Shown here piece after piece: positions 43,664-52,584 of a DNA stretch of 64,000 nt. The notes beneath the pieces are model-generated. The model was given only the letters and a program-made list of their open reading frames with translations, had not been told where the DNA came from and did not search any database. The stretch covers positions 4,928,001-4,992,000 of the forward strand of contig NZ_AP018448.1 of the NCBI RefSeq assembly GCF_030294945.1, given 5' to 3'. Position 1 is the stretch's first letter. Every line of letters starts with the position of its first letter. The position numbers and the translations under genes are program-made. This DNA is from Streptomyces graminofaciens (lineage in GTDB: Bacteria > Actinomycetota > Actinomycetes > Streptomycetales > Streptomycetaceae).

Positions 43664-44065
43664 TCAGGAGTTCTGGGACGACGAGGCCTTGTCGTTCATG
43701 GCGTCGCCCACATAGCTGCTGTTCACGTAGGCGCCGTAGCTCGCCCCGCCGAAGTTGTCGTGCTCCCAGAGCCTGGTCTCGCAGTCGGAGTAGCTCAGGA
43801 AGGACGAGACCGTGTCGTTCCACCCGTAGGGCGAGAACGAGCTGAGCTGCCAGTCCACGTCGGCGTTGGTGTCACAGCCGTAGTCGCCGGTCAGGGTGAA
43901 CGACGCACCGCCGTAGTTGGCGTGCTGGTAGAGGACGACATGGACGACCGCGAGGGCGCCGGCCTCCTGCTCGGTGTCGCTCGGCGCCGCCTGGGCCGGG
44001 GCCACGGCCCCGAGGGCGGCCGCACCGCTCAGGGCGACTGCGGCGAGGACGGTTCTGATGCGCAT
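43664..44065 (-). CDS. Secreted beta/gamma-crystallin-like protein (peptidase-inhibitor I36 type)
   Basis: The protein has 133 residues with a Sec signal of about 28 residues ending AQAAP. The mature part has two crystallin-like motifs: VVLYQHANYGGASFTLTGDY with the calcium-type loop N/D-x-x-S near WNDTVSSF, and LWEHDNFGGASYGAYVNSS. The pattern YxxxxYxG with D/N-rich loops is shared by calcium-binding betagamma-crystallins and by the Streptomyces metalloproteinase inhibitor SMPI (I36). A calcium-binding structural protein or an inhibitor are both possible. Two cysteines (GCDTNAD, SDCETRL) could pair. Confidence 0.82.
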   Translation of the reverse strand: MRIRTVLAAVALSGAAALGAVAPAQAAPSDTEQEAGALAVVHVVLYQHANYGGASFTLTGDYGCDTNADVDWQLSSFSPYGWNDTVSSFLSYSDCETRLWEHDNFGGASYGAYVNSSYVGDAMNDKASSSQNS

Positions 44066-44429
44066 TGCTGTTTCCTCTCACTCAGTTGACGAGGTGGAAC
44101 GGAAACGTGCTGCGAAGAACTCCAGGGGCGTCGAACGGCCCCGGAGGGTTGGAGCGGCATCACTGTCGTGGAGGCGCCAGTCGCGGGCAAACCGCCAACA
44201 AACGTTCCGGACAAGGGAGTTGACCGCTTGCGCACACCCCTCGGGCGCACCGCTCGCGTCCTGGGCGGGCCCCGACCCGTCCTTTACACAGGGTCTTTAC
44301 ATAAAGCTGACATAAATTTCACAGGCGATTCGGGATTGATCCGGACGTCATGCCCATGACGGAAGTTGGACCGGAAACACCCCCTCGGCACCCGAAGCCG
44401 CCCGCCCCGGCCCCCGTCGCCGCATACGC
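44066..44429. other. Upstream region of the crystallin-like gene, partly AT-rich
   Basis: No gene was found here. The block 44282-44330 (tttacataaagctgacataaat) is far more AT-rich than its surroundings and may hold promoter elements for the leftward gene, about 220 bases away. Nothing else was recognised. Confidence 0.45.
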
Positions 44430-44467
44430 GTGTGGCCCGGAACCCCGTAAGGGGCCCCGGGCCACAC
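44430..44467. terminator. lon terminator hairpin
   Basis: The arms gtgtggcccgg (44430-44440) and ccgggccacac (44457-44467) are exact complements. They are about 20 bases past the lon stop. Confidence 0.8.
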
Positions 44468-44485
44468 ACACCCGCACCGCGTCCG

Positions 44486-46924
44486 TCACGCCGCGGCCGG
44501 GATCCTCACCTCCCCGGACTCCCCGGACTTGGACTCCCCTGCCGTCTCCGCCGGGGCGAGCGCCAGCTCCAGCACCTGCCGGACGTCGGTCACGGCATGG
44601 ACGTCGAGCTTGTCGAGGACCTCGGCCGGGACGTCGTCCAGGTCGGGCTCGTTGCGCTTGGGGATGACGACGGTCGTGACGCCCGCCCGGTGCGCGGCCA
44701 GCAGCTTCTGCTTGACGCCACCGATGGGCAGCACGCGCCCGGTCAGCGAGACCTCACCGGTCATCGCCACATCCGTCCGGACCAGCCGCCCCGACAGGAG
44801 CGAGGCGAGCGCCGTCGTCATGGTGACGCCCGCGCTCGGCCCGTCCTTGGGCACGGCCCCCGCCGGGAAGTGGATGTGCACGCCCCGGTCCTTCAGATCG
44901 CCCACGGGCAGCTCCAGTTCGGCCCCGTGCGAGCGCAGGAAGCTCAGCGCGATCTGCGCCGACTCCTTCATGACATCGCCCAGCTGCCCGGTGAGCGTCA
45001 GCCCCGCCGCGCCCGTCTCCGGGTCGGCGAGCGACGCCTCCACGTACAGGACGTCACCGCCCGCGCCGGTGACCGCGAGCCCGGTCGCGACACCCGGTAC
45101 CGCCGTACGCCGCTCGGCCGGGTCCTGGGCGGACTCGGGCACGTGGTGCGGGCGCCCGATGAGCGCGCGCAGATCGCCGTCCGCGATGGTGAACGGCAGC
45201 TCCCGCTCGCCCAGTTCGTGCTGTGCGGCGACCTTGCGGAGCAGCCGGGCCACGGCCCGCTCCAGGTTCCGTACGCCGGCCTCGCGCGTGTACTCACCGG
45301 CGAGCCTGCGCAGCGCGCTCTCGTCGAGGACGACCTCGTCGGCCCCGAGCCCGGCCCGCTCCAACTGCCGGGGCAGCAGATGGTCCCGGGCGATGACGAC
45401 CTTCTCGTCCTCGGTGTACCCGTCCAGCCGGACCAGCTCCATCCGGTCTAGCAGCGCCTCCGGAATGGCCTCCAGCACATTGGCGGTGGCGAGGAACACG
45501 ACGTCGGACAGGTCGAGTTCGACCTCCAGGTAGTGGTCCCGGAAGGTGTGGTTCTGGGCGGGGTCGAGGACTTCGAGAAGGGCGGCCGCCGGGTCGCCCC
45601 GGAAGTCGGAGCCCACCTTGTCGATCTCGTCCAGCAGGACCACCGGGTTCATGGACCCGGCCTCCTTGATGGCGCGGACGATGCGCCCGGGCAGGGCGCC
45701 CACGTACGTACGCCGGTGCCCGCGGATCTCCGCCTCGTCACGCACACCGCCGAGCGCGACCCGCACGAACTTCCGCCCCATGGCGTGCGCGACCGATTCC
45801 CCGAGGCTGGTCTTTCCGACCCCGGGGGGCCCCACGAGGGCGAGTACGGCACCCCCGCGGCGCCCGCCGACGACGCCCAGCCCCCGGTCGGCCCGCCGCT
45901 TGCGCACGGCGAGGTACTCGGTGATGCGCTCCTTCACGTCCTCCAGGCCGGCGTGCTCGGCGTCGAGCACTCCCTTGGCGCCCTGGATGTCGTAGGAGTC
46001 CTCGGTCCGCTCGTTCCACGGCAGTTCGAGCACCGTGTCGAGCCATGTGCGGATCCACCCGCCCTCGGGCGACTGGTCGCTGGTCCGCTCCAGCTTGTCG
46101 ACCTCCTTGAGCGCGGCCTCACGCACGGACTCGGGAAGGTCGGCGGCCTCGACCCGCGTCCGGTAGTCGTCGGACTCGTCCCCGTCCTGCTCGCCGTTCA
46201 GCTCGCGCAGTTCCTTGCGGACGGCGTCGAGCTGCCGCCGCAGCAGGAACTCCCGATGCTGCTTGTCGACGCCTTCCTGAACGTCCTTGGCGATGGTCTC
46301 GGCGACGTCCTGCTCGGCGAGGTGGTCGCGCAGCAGCTGGGTGGCGAGCTTCAGCCGGGCGACGGGGTCGCCGGTCTCCAGGAGCTGGATCTTCTGCTCG
46401 GTGGTGAGGAACGGCGAGTACCCGGAGTTGTCGGCGAGGGCGGACACGTCGTCGATGGCCTGCACCCGGTCAACCACCTGCCAGGCGCCGCGCTTGCGGA
46501 GCCAGCTGGTGGCGAGCGCCTTGTACTCCGTGACCAGCTCGCCGACATGCCCCGGCAGCGGCTCGGGCACGCTCTCCTCGATCTGGGCGCCCTCGACCCA
46601 CAGCGCGGCCCCGGGCCCGGTGGTCCCCGCCCCGATCCTCACCCGCCCGCGCGCCCGGATCAGGGCCCCCGGGTCGCCGTCGGCGAGCCGCCCGACCTGC
46701 TCGACGGTGCCCAGGACGCCCGTGCTCGCGTAGGTCCCGTCGATCCGTGGCACCAGCAGCACCCGTGGCTTGCCCGGCTCGGCCCGCGCCGCGGCCTGCG
46801 CGGCCTCCACCGCGGCCCGTACATCCGTGTCATTGAGGTCCAGCGGCACCACCATGCCAGGCAGCACGACCTCGTCGTCGAGCGGCAGTACGGGCAGGGT
46901 GAGCGGTGCGGACGTCGAAGCCAT
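44486..46924 (-). CDS. lon: ATP-dependent Lon protease
   Basis: The start at 46924 follows gggagaga; seven earlier codons are unlikely. The 812-residue protein has an N-terminal substrate-binding region (about 1-200; LPVLPLDDEVVLPGMVVPLD), a helical linker, an AAA+ domain with Walker A GPPGVGKTSLGESVAHAMGR (near 360) and Walker B MNPVVLLDEIDKVG, and the Ser/Lys protease domain with GPSAGVTMTTA (Ser near 697) and GGVKQKLLAAH (Lys near 740). The 43-residue Ser-Lys spacing equals that of E. coli Lon. It degrades damaged proteins and some regulators. An HspR-type and a ClgR-type site lie upstream. Confidence 0.96.
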   Translation of the reverse strand: MASTSAPLTLPVLPLDDEVVLPGMVVPLDLNDTDVRAAVEAAQAAARAEPGKPRVLLVPRIDGTYASTGVLGTVEQVGRLADGDPGALIRARGRVRIGAGTTGPGAALWVEGAQIEESVPEPLPGHVGELVTEYKALATSWLRKRGAWQVVDRVQAIDDVSALADNSGYSPFLTTEQKIQLLETGDPVARLKLATQLLRDHLAEQDVAETIAKDVQEGVDKQHREFLLRRQLDAVRKELRELNGEQDGDESDDYRTRVEAADLPESVREAALKEVDKLERTSDQSPEGGWIRTWLDTVLELPWNERTEDSYDIQGAKGVLDAEHAGLEDVKERITEYLAVRKRRADRGLGVVGGRRGGAVLALVGPPGVGKTSLGESVAHAMGRKFVRVALGGVRDEAEIRGHRRTYVGALPGRIVRAIKEAGSMNPVVLLDEIDKVGSDFRGDPAAALLEVLDPAQNHTFRDHYLEVELDLSDVVFLATANVLEAIPEALLDRMELVRLDGYTEDEKVVIARDHLLPRQLERAGLGADEVVLDESALRRLAGEYTREAGVRNLERAVARLLRKVAAQHELGERELPFTIADGDLRALIGRPHHVPESAQDPAERRTAVPGVATGLAVTGAGGDVLYVEASLADPETGAAGLTLTGQLGDVMKESAQIALSFLRSHGAELELPVGDLKDRGVHIHFPAGAVPKDGPSAGVTMTTALASLLSGRLVRTDVAMTGEVSLTGRVLPIGGVKQKLLAAHRAGVTTVVIPKRNEPDLDDVPAEVLDKLDVHAVTDVRQVLELALAPAETAGESKSGESGEVRIPAAA

Positions 46925-46945
46925 GATCTCTCCCTCGGCATTCAA

Positions 46946-46966
46946 GTTGAGCTATGCCGACTCAAT
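46946..46966. promoter_or_regulatory. HAIR element (HspR operator) upstream of lon
   Basis: gTTGAGc-tatgccg-ACTCAAt matches the HAIR consensus CTTGAGT-N7-ACTCAAG in both half-site cores with exact spacing. It lies 22-42 bases upstream of the lon start, overlapping the likely promoter. In S. lividans lon belongs to the HspR/HAIR regulon (established knowledge), so heat-shock repression is expected. Confidence 0.82.
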
Positions 46967-47003
46967 GCGTGTGCGCCGGTGATTGTTCCCAGGGGAGCGG
47001 CTC

Positions 47004-47020
47004 GTTCGCTGTGAGCGATC
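47004..47020. promoter_or_regulatory. Candidate ClgR box upstream of lon
   Basis: GTTCGCT-gtg-AGCGAtC is an inverted repeat with one mismatch and matches the GTTCGC-N5-GCG motif remembered for ClgR, the activator of clp and lon genes in Streptomyces. It lies 80-96 bases upstream of the lon start, a position suited to activation. Confidence 0.7.
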
Positions 47021-47109
47021 GATCACCGCGGAGGGCCCGGCATAAGTAATAATCACTAAGCCATTTCACCTATTACATTTCATCTATCACACAACACCTG
47101 GGGGTCGCG

Positions 47110-47769
47110 GTGGACGGAATCGTGCGGGCCTGGATCGACGGATGGGTCGTCTCGCGCGGGGCGGCGCCGCCCATCGCGGAGCCGTGGGGCTGCACGATCG
47201 ACGTGGGAACGCCCGACCACATCACCCGCCACGTCCTCACCGCCACGAACGACGCCGTCGACGAGACCACGGTCCGCAAGGTCGCGGACGCGGTGACCGG
47301 TGCCGGCGTATGGCTCAAGGTCTTCGCCGCGCCGTCGACGGTCGCCCCCTGGCTCGGCGAGGGCTGGTGGATCGACCCCGAACCGGGCTACCTGATGTCC
47401 GTCCCGCTGTCGAGGCCACCGAAGGGCGCCGAGGTCCCGGGCGGGCCCGACGGCTACCGGCTGCGCGTCTGGTCCCGCGGCGGCGTGACCCGCGCGATGA
47501 TCGCCGCCCCCGACGGCTCCTGGGCGGCCCGCGGCCAGATCGCCCCGACCGGCGCCACGGCGGTCGTCGACCAGATAGAAACCTCCCCGTCCCACCGCCG
47601 CCGGGGCCTAGGCACCCTGATCATGCGCACCCTCACCCACGCCGCCCTCGAACAGGGCGCCGAGACGGGCATCCTGGCCGGCACACCGGAAGGCCGCGCA
47701 CTGTACGAGTCCCTGGGCTGGACGGTGGCGGCACCCCTGACGAGCGCGAAGTTCACGGGGCGGCCGTAA
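47110..47769 (+). CDS. GNAT-family N-acetyltransferase
   Basis: A GTG with an upstream ggggg starts 219 residues. The C-terminal half has the acetyl-CoA loop IETSPSHRRRGLGTLIMRTL (Q/RxxGxG/A variant) and a following ALEQGAETGILAGTPEGRAL, then YESLGWTV. The N-terminal 110 residues are variable and probably bind the substrate. It is divergent from lon, with an AT-rich block (47041-47098) between them that may hold its promoter. Confidence 0.85.
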   Translation: MDGIVRAWIDGWVVSRGAAPPIAEPWGCTIDVGTPDHITRHVLTATNDAVDETTVRKVADAVTGAGVWLKVFAAPSTVAPWLGEGWWIDPEPGYLMSVPLSRPPKGAEVPGGPDGYRLRVWSRGGVTRAMIAAPDGSWAARGQIAPTGATAVVDQIETSPSHRRRGLGTLIMRTLTHAALEQGAETGILAGTPEGRALYESLGWTVAAPLTSAKFTGRP

Positions 47770-47833
47770 GGAGTGCCGCCCGGCGGTGAAAATCCCGTTG
47801 CCGCACCCCGGCCCGTGAGCGAGCGTCTGGCGC

Positions 47834-48655
47834 ATGACGGACACCGAAACCCTGCTCGCCGCCTACGACGCCCAGATGCGCGGCGCACCCCCGAACCCGC
47901 CCGCGGGAGTGACGTACGAGCAGGACGGGCCCGTGGTGCGGGTCGTCGGGCAGGTCTGCGGGTATGTCGCGGCGGCAAGCGATCTCGGGGTGCGGGGCGC
48001 GGAGTTGGACGAGCTGATCGTCCGCCAGCGCGACTACTTCGGCGTGCGCGGCGAGAGCCTGAAGTGGAAGGTCCGCGGCTACGACCGGCCGACCGAGCTC
48101 ACCGGCCGGCTGCTCGCCGCCGGTTTCGTGGCCGAGGAGCCGGAGACGGTGGTCGTCGGCATCGTCGAGGACCTCACCGTGCGGCAGTCGGTGCTGCCCG
48201 ACGGGGTCACGGTCCGCCAGGTCACCGCCGAGACGGACATGCGGCGGATCGCCGCCCTGGAGTCGGCCGTCTGGGAACAGGACCTTCACTGGCTGGCCGA
48301 CGACCTGATCGGACGGATCGCCGCCGCCCCGGACGGGATCGCCGTCTTCGTCGCCGAGGCCGACGGCGAGGTCGTGTCCGCGGCCTGGATCATCTTCCGC
48401 GAGGCATCGGAGTTCGCCAGTCTGTACGGCGGCTCGACCCTCACCGCGTGGCGCGGCAGGGGCATCTACCGCGCCCTCGTCGCCGCCCGCGCGGAACTCG
48501 CCGCCGCCCGCGAGGTCCCGTACCTCCACGTCGACGCCTCCGCCGACAGCCACCCCGTCCTGCGCGGCCTGGGCTTCCGGGCCGTCACCACGACCACGCC
48601 GTACGTGTGGTCGCCGCCGGGCCCTCAGGACTTGTCGTCGGACGACAGGCCGTAA
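47834..48655 (+). CDS. GNAT-family N-acetyltransferase (two-domain)
   Basis: The protein has 273 residues. The first 115 form a helix-rich or degenerate GNAT half (VRVVGQVCGYVAAASDLGVR, LKWKVRGYDRPTELTGRLLA). The second half is a standard GNAT fold: VTVRQVTAETDMRRIAALES, AVFVAEADGEVVSAAWIIF, the CoA loop LTAWRGRGIYRALVAARAEL and a final YLHVDASADSHPVLRGLGFR. This tandem layout occurs in antibiotic or small-amine acetyltransferases; the substrate is unknown. Confidence 0.86.
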   Translation: MTDTETLLAAYDAQMRGAPPNPPAGVTYEQDGPVVRVVGQVCGYVAAASDLGVRGAELDELIVRQRDYFGVRGESLKWKVRGYDRPTELTGRLLAAGFVAEEPETVVVGIVEDLTVRQSVLPDGVTVRQVTAETDMRRIAALESAVWEQDLHWLADDLIGRIAAAPDGIAVFVAEADGEVVSAAWIIFREASEFASLYGGSTLTAWRGRGIYRALVAARAELAAAREVPYLHVDASADSHPVLRGLGFRAVTTTTPYVWSPPGPQDLSSDDRP

Positions 48656-48658
48656 GGC

Positions 48659-49504
48659 CTAAGCCGTGTCGGTGGTGGCCGCGTGCTCGTCCCGCCACCG
48701 CCGCACGACCGGCCAGGTCGCGATCCCGATGGCCAGCGACATCAGATGCCCCCAGTTCGTCATCGGGTTCGTGAACGCGATCAGGTCGTCCACGAGCATG
48801 CCGCCGACCGCCAGCACGATCGGCCATCGCAGCCACGGCGTCAGCAGCCCCGCGAGCGCGCCCACGCTCGCCGCCACGCCGAAGCTGATGCCGTAGTCGA
48901 GGCGGTGCAGCGAGCTGTCGGGCAGGTGGCCGCCCAGGACCGCGAAGCCGACAGGGACCTCGGTGGCGAGGGTCGCGAGGACATGCCCGAGCAGGAAGAC
49001 CGCGGCCGTGCGCCACCCTCCGATGCGGCGTTCCAGCGCGGTCAGCACCACCAGGAACCCGACCGCGTACGGCGAGCCGACGCCCCCCGCGATCCACAGC
49101 GCGCTCGCGACCAGCACGAGCACCGGGTCGTGGAGCAGATGCGCCACGTCCGTACTGGAGCCCTGGTGCAGCGCGCGCACGAGGGCCGGGTCGGCGTACT
49201 CGGCGACGACCGAGGTGACCACCAGGACGGTGGCGTAGGAGAAGGTGAAGGGCGTGCCCTTGAGGGTGGGGAGGAGCCGCCAGGGGCGCGGGGCGGAACG
49301 GCGTCGGGGGGCCTCGGCTCCGGTCTCGACCGTGATCCCGATTCCGGGTCCGACGGCGCGTACGGTCCCGATTCCGTTTCCCGGCCCCACCTGCTCCTCG
49401 ACCGGCGCGGACACCGCACCCGCCTGCCGTGGAATCCCGTCCAGGACGGGCCCGGCGGCCGACGGCGTCACGTCGGGCGATGCGGCCCTGCCCACGGTGT
49501 CCAC
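48659..49504 (-). CDS. Rhomboid-like multi-pass membrane protein
   Basis: The GTG at 49504, eight bases after ggaagg, gives 281 residues; the longer frame to 49585 looks non-coding. About six hydrophobic segments follow a cytoplasmic head. The layout HLLHDPVLVLVASALW, LLGHVLATLATEVPVGF and LDYGISFGVAASVGALAGLL with a C-terminal TNWGHLMSLAIG resembles rhomboid-superfamily proteins. In active rhomboids the fourth helix carries GxSG; here it is GISFG. The final His (GHLM) is at the right place. Proteolytic activity is uncertain. Confidence 0.75.
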   Translation of the reverse strand: MDTVGRAASPDVTPSAAGPVLDGIPRQAGAVSAPVEEQVGPGNGIGTVRAVGPGIGITVETGAEAPRRRSAPRPWRLLPTLKGTPFTFSYATVLVVTSVVAEYADPALVRALHQGSSTDVAHLLHDPVLVLVASALWIAGGVGSPYAVGFLVVLTALERRIGGWRTAAVFLLGHVLATLATEVPVGFAVLGGHLPDSSLHRLDYGISFGVAASVGALAGLLTPWLRWPIVLAVGGMLVDDLIAFTNPMTNWGHLMSLAIGIATWPVVRRWRDEHAATTDTA

Positions 49505-49932
49505 GGTGAGGCACTCCTTCCGTTTCACCTCACAGTGGACGCCCGACGAGCCCCTGTCTGTGACCCCGGCCACGCTCGGCCCCATTCACAGAAACCTGAC
49601 AGCGAAGCTGACGGGAACTTGACGGTCCAGCACCCACTGGCTCTCGTCGCTGCGTTGAGCTCCGCGCGCCACAGCCCGGCACCGCCTCACGACCGGTTCG
49701 GAAACCGCCGGTTACACGAGTCAAGTCCCCTGCGTTTCAAGCCATCTGCCGCGTGATGGTGGCCACTTGACGAAAACCTGGTACCCACCCGTTTTTGCTG
49801 CTTCCCTGAACGAGCCGCAGGCGACAAAGCCGCGCCCTCATCCGGTCGTGGGCGCGATCGCCGTCCAGTTCATCCGCTCCGCCAAGTAGCCCAAGGCAGC
49901 CCCACAAGGGCCCCACGCACAAGGAATCCCGG
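49505..49932. promoter_or_regulatory. Divergent control region with 11-12 base direct repeats
   Basis: The region separates the rhomboid-like gene from the GH3 gene. At 49585-49623 a TGAC/TCAC word recurs at 49585, 49597, 49609 and 49620 with a purine-rich spacer (gaaacctgac, agcgaagctgac, gggaacttgac). Tandem 11-base half-sites of this kind are typical for OmpR/PhoB-type regulators. A ttgacg word at 49768 could be part of a promoter for the GH3 gene. No gene was found here. Confidence 0.45.
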
Positions 49933-51687
49933 ATGCCCACGCCCCCTTACCGTGACCCGAACCGTCCCGTCGACGAACGGGTGGAAGACCTCCTGACCCG
50001 GATGACCCTGGCGGAGAAGGCGGGCCAGCTCTTCCACACGACGCTGACGATGAACGCGGACGGAACCCTGGCCGAGGCCGAGGAAGGCGGTCCTCTGCGG
50101 CAGGGCACCACCGAACTGGTCGTGGACGGGCATCTGAGCCACTTCAACCTCGTCGGCCAGTACGGCGTCCGGGAGACGGCCGAGTGGGCCAACCGCCTCC
50201 AGGCCCTCGCGGCCGACACCCGGCTCGGCATCCCGGTCACCCTCTCCACCGACCCGCGCCACGCGTTCATCGACAACCCGGGCGCGTCCTTCCACTCCGG
50301 CGCCTTCTCCGCGTGGCCCGAACCCCTGGGCCTGGCCGCGATCGGCGACCCGGAACTGGTGGAGAAGTTCGGCGACACGATCCGCCGCGAGTACCTCGCC
50401 GTCGGCTTCCGGGTCGCGCTCCACCCGCAGATCGACCTCGCCACCGAGCCCCGCTGGTCCCGCCAGTCCGGCACGTTCGGCTCGTCCGCCGAGGTCACGA
50501 GCGCGCTGGTACGGGCGTACATACGGGGTCTTCAAGGGCCCCGCCTCGGGCCGCGTTCCGTCGCCGCCATGGTCAAGCACTTCCCCGGCGGCGGCCCGCG
50601 GAAGGACGGCGAGGACCCGCACTTCCCGCACGGCAAGGACCAGGTGTACCCGGGCGGGATGCGCGACCTCCACCTCGCGCCCTTCAGGGCGGCGATCGAG
50701 GCCGGCTGCTCGCAGTTGATGCCGTGCCACGGCCGGCCGATCGGCGTCGACGGCTGGGAGGAGGTCGGCTTCGGCTTCAACCGGGACGTCCTCACCGGCC
50801 TGCTCCGCGAACGCCTCGGCTTCGACGGGATCGTCTGCACCGACTGGGGCCTGCTCACCGACGCGCCCGTCCTCGGCGAGTCGCACGAGGCCCGCGCCTG
50901 GGGCGTCGAACACCTCTCCGTCGCCGAACGCGCGGCGAAGGCCCTGGACGCGGGCGCCGACCAGTTCGGCGGCGAACAGTGCCCCGAGGTCGTCGTGGAA
51001 CTGGTCCGCTCCGGCCGGATCTCAGAAGAGCGCCTCGACACCTCCGTGCGCCGCCTCCTGCGCGAGAAGTTCGCCCTCGGGCTCTTCGACACCCCGTACG
51101 TCTGCCCGAACCGGGCCGAGGAGACCGTCGGCGCCGCCGAGTTCACCGCCCTCGGCCAGTCCGCCCAGCGCCGCTCGCTCACCGTCCTGACGAACAGGTC
51201 CCTGCTGCCGCTCACCGACCGCCCGAACCTCTATGTCGAGGGCGTGGTCGCGCAGACGGCGTCGCTGTACGGCAATGTCGTCACCGATCCGGTCGACGCG
51301 GACGTGGCCGTGCTGCGGCTGCGCACCCCCCACGAGGAACGGCCGGGCCGGTTCGAGTCGTTCTTCCACTCGGGGTCGCTCGCCTTCCCCGAGAAACGGC
51401 TGAAGGAAATCCTCGGGCTGCTCGACGCCGTGCCCACACTGGTCTGCGTCAACCTGGAACGTCCCGCCGTACTCCCGGAGATCGCCGCGAAGGCCGCCGC
51501 GCTCGTCGCCGACTACGGGGCCTGTGACGCGGCCCTGCTGGACATCGCCTTCGGCCGGGCCCGCGCCGAGGGCCGGCTCCCCTTCGAACTCCCCCGTTCC
51601 ATGGCGGCGGTGGAGGCGTCCCGGCCGGACGTACCGGGCGACACGGAGGACCCGGTGTTCCCGTACGGGCACGGGCTGGAGATCTGA
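49933..51687 (+). CDS. Glycoside hydrolase family 3 enzyme (beta-glucosidase-like)
   Basis: The 584-residue protein has no signal peptide and is probably cytoplasmic. The family 3 N-terminal (beta/alpha)8 domain begins VDERVEDLLTRMTLAEKAGQ. LSTDPRHAFIDNPGASFHSG shapes the active site, MVKHFPGGGPRKDGEDPHFP carries the conserved KHF(P)G, and the nucleophile Asp is in GFDGIVCTDWGLL (near 304). The C-terminal alpha/beta domain is shorter than usual and closes with VFPYGHGLEI. It removes terminal beta-linked sugars; exact specificity (glucose, xylose, GlcNAc) cannot be told. Confidence 0.92.
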   Translation: MPTPPYRDPNRPVDERVEDLLTRMTLAEKAGQLFHTTLTMNADGTLAEAEEGGPLRQGTTELVVDGHLSHFNLVGQYGVRETAEWANRLQALAADTRLGIPVTLSTDPRHAFIDNPGASFHSGAFSAWPEPLGLAAIGDPELVEKFGDTIRREYLAVGFRVALHPQIDLATEPRWSRQSGTFGSSAEVTSALVRAYIRGLQGPRLGPRSVAAMVKHFPGGGPRKDGEDPHFPHGKDQVYPGGMRDLHLAPFRAAIEAGCSQLMPCHGRPIGVDGWEEVGFGFNRDVLTGLLRERLGFDGIVCTDWGLLTDAPVLGESHEARAWGVEHLSVAERAAKALDAGADQFGGEQCPEVVVELVRSGRISEERLDTSVRRLLREKFALGLFDTPYVCPNRAEETVGAAEFTALGQSAQRRSLTVLTNRSLLPLTDRPNLYVEGVVAQTASLYGNVVTDPVDADVAVLRLRTPHEERPGRFESFFHSGSLAFPEKRLKEILGLLDAVPTLVCVNLERPAVLPEIAAKAAALVADYGACDAALLDIAFGRARAEGRLPFELPRSMAAVEASRPDVPGDTEDPVFPYGHGLEI

Positions 51688-51778
51688 ACGCACCGGCCGA
51701 CGCTGCGATCACGCCATCCCGGGGCGACGCCGTCGTAATTCGGCCGCCCTCGCGCAAGGGACGCGTAAAGATGGGTGG

Positions 51779-52453
51779 ATGTCCACCATCGACGCACCCG
51801 AAGTAATCGACCGGCGCGAGGGTCCGTACGGCGAGGTCGTGCTGCGACGGCACGGAGAGCTGTTGCAGATCATCGCCAACGGCTGCTTCCTGATGGACAC
51901 TTCGGACGGGCGCTCGGAGCGGTTGCTGGTCGACGCGGCCCTCGACGCGCTGGACGATCGGTTTCGGCCGAGTGTGCTGATCGGCGGCCTGGGCGTCGGG
52001 TTCTCGCTCGCACACGCCGCCGCGGACCCTCGCTGGGGCCGGATCACGGTCGTCGAACGGGAGCCCGCCGTCATCGAGTGGCATCAGGAAGGACCGTTGT
52101 CCGCGCTCTCCTCGGACGCGCTCGCGGACCCCCGTACGGACATCGTCGAAGCCGATCTCGTCAGTTACGTCAATGAGACATCCGCCACGTTCGACGCGCT
52201 GTGCCTGGACATCGACAACGGGCCCGACTGGACCGTCTCCGACAGCAACGAATCCCTGTACTCACCTGCCGGACTGGCAAGCTGCGCAAGGGTGTTGAGA
52301 CCCGGCGGAGTACTCGCGGTGTGGTCCGCGAAGCCATCTGCGGAATTCGAGGAAACCTTGGGGAATGCCGGGTTCCGGGGGGTGCGTACCGAAGAGATCC
52401 CGGTTGCCCGAGGAGTTCCGGACGTGGTGCACCTCGCGATCCGACCTGGATAG
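51779..52453 (+). CDS. Spermidine-synthase-like (aminopropyltransferase/methyltransferase) protein
   Basis: The ATG at 51779 gives 224 residues. A Rossmann-type SAM-binding fold shows SVLIGGLGVGFSLAHAAAD (motif I), ITVVEREPAVIEWHQ (motif II acidic end) and DALCLDIDNGPDW, as in spermidine-synthase-like proteins. The N-terminal strand pair (VIDRREGPYGEVVLRRHGEL and FLMDTSDG) is also typical. The catalytic Asp pair of true spermidine synthases is only partly present, so the substrate is uncertain. Confidence 0.8.
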   Translation: MSTIDAPEVIDRREGPYGEVVLRRHGELLQIIANGCFLMDTSDGRSERLLVDAALDALDDRFRPSVLIGGLGVGFSLAHAAADPRWGRITVVEREPAVIEWHQEGPLSALSSDALADPRTDIVEADLVSYVNETSATFDALCLDIDNGPDWTVSDSNESLYSPAGLASCARVLRPGGVLAVWSAKPSAEFEETLGNAGFRGVRTEEIPVARGVPDVVHLAIRPG

Positions 52454-52584
52454 CCGTCGCGCGGCGACTGCCCGTACCCTGCTTCCCTGGCGCCGATCAT
52501 TCAAGCGTCAATCGCAGTCATGCGCAGCCATGCGTAGTCAAGGGATCACCCCACGGATTCCGGAAAGCAACACAGGGGCGGGCG

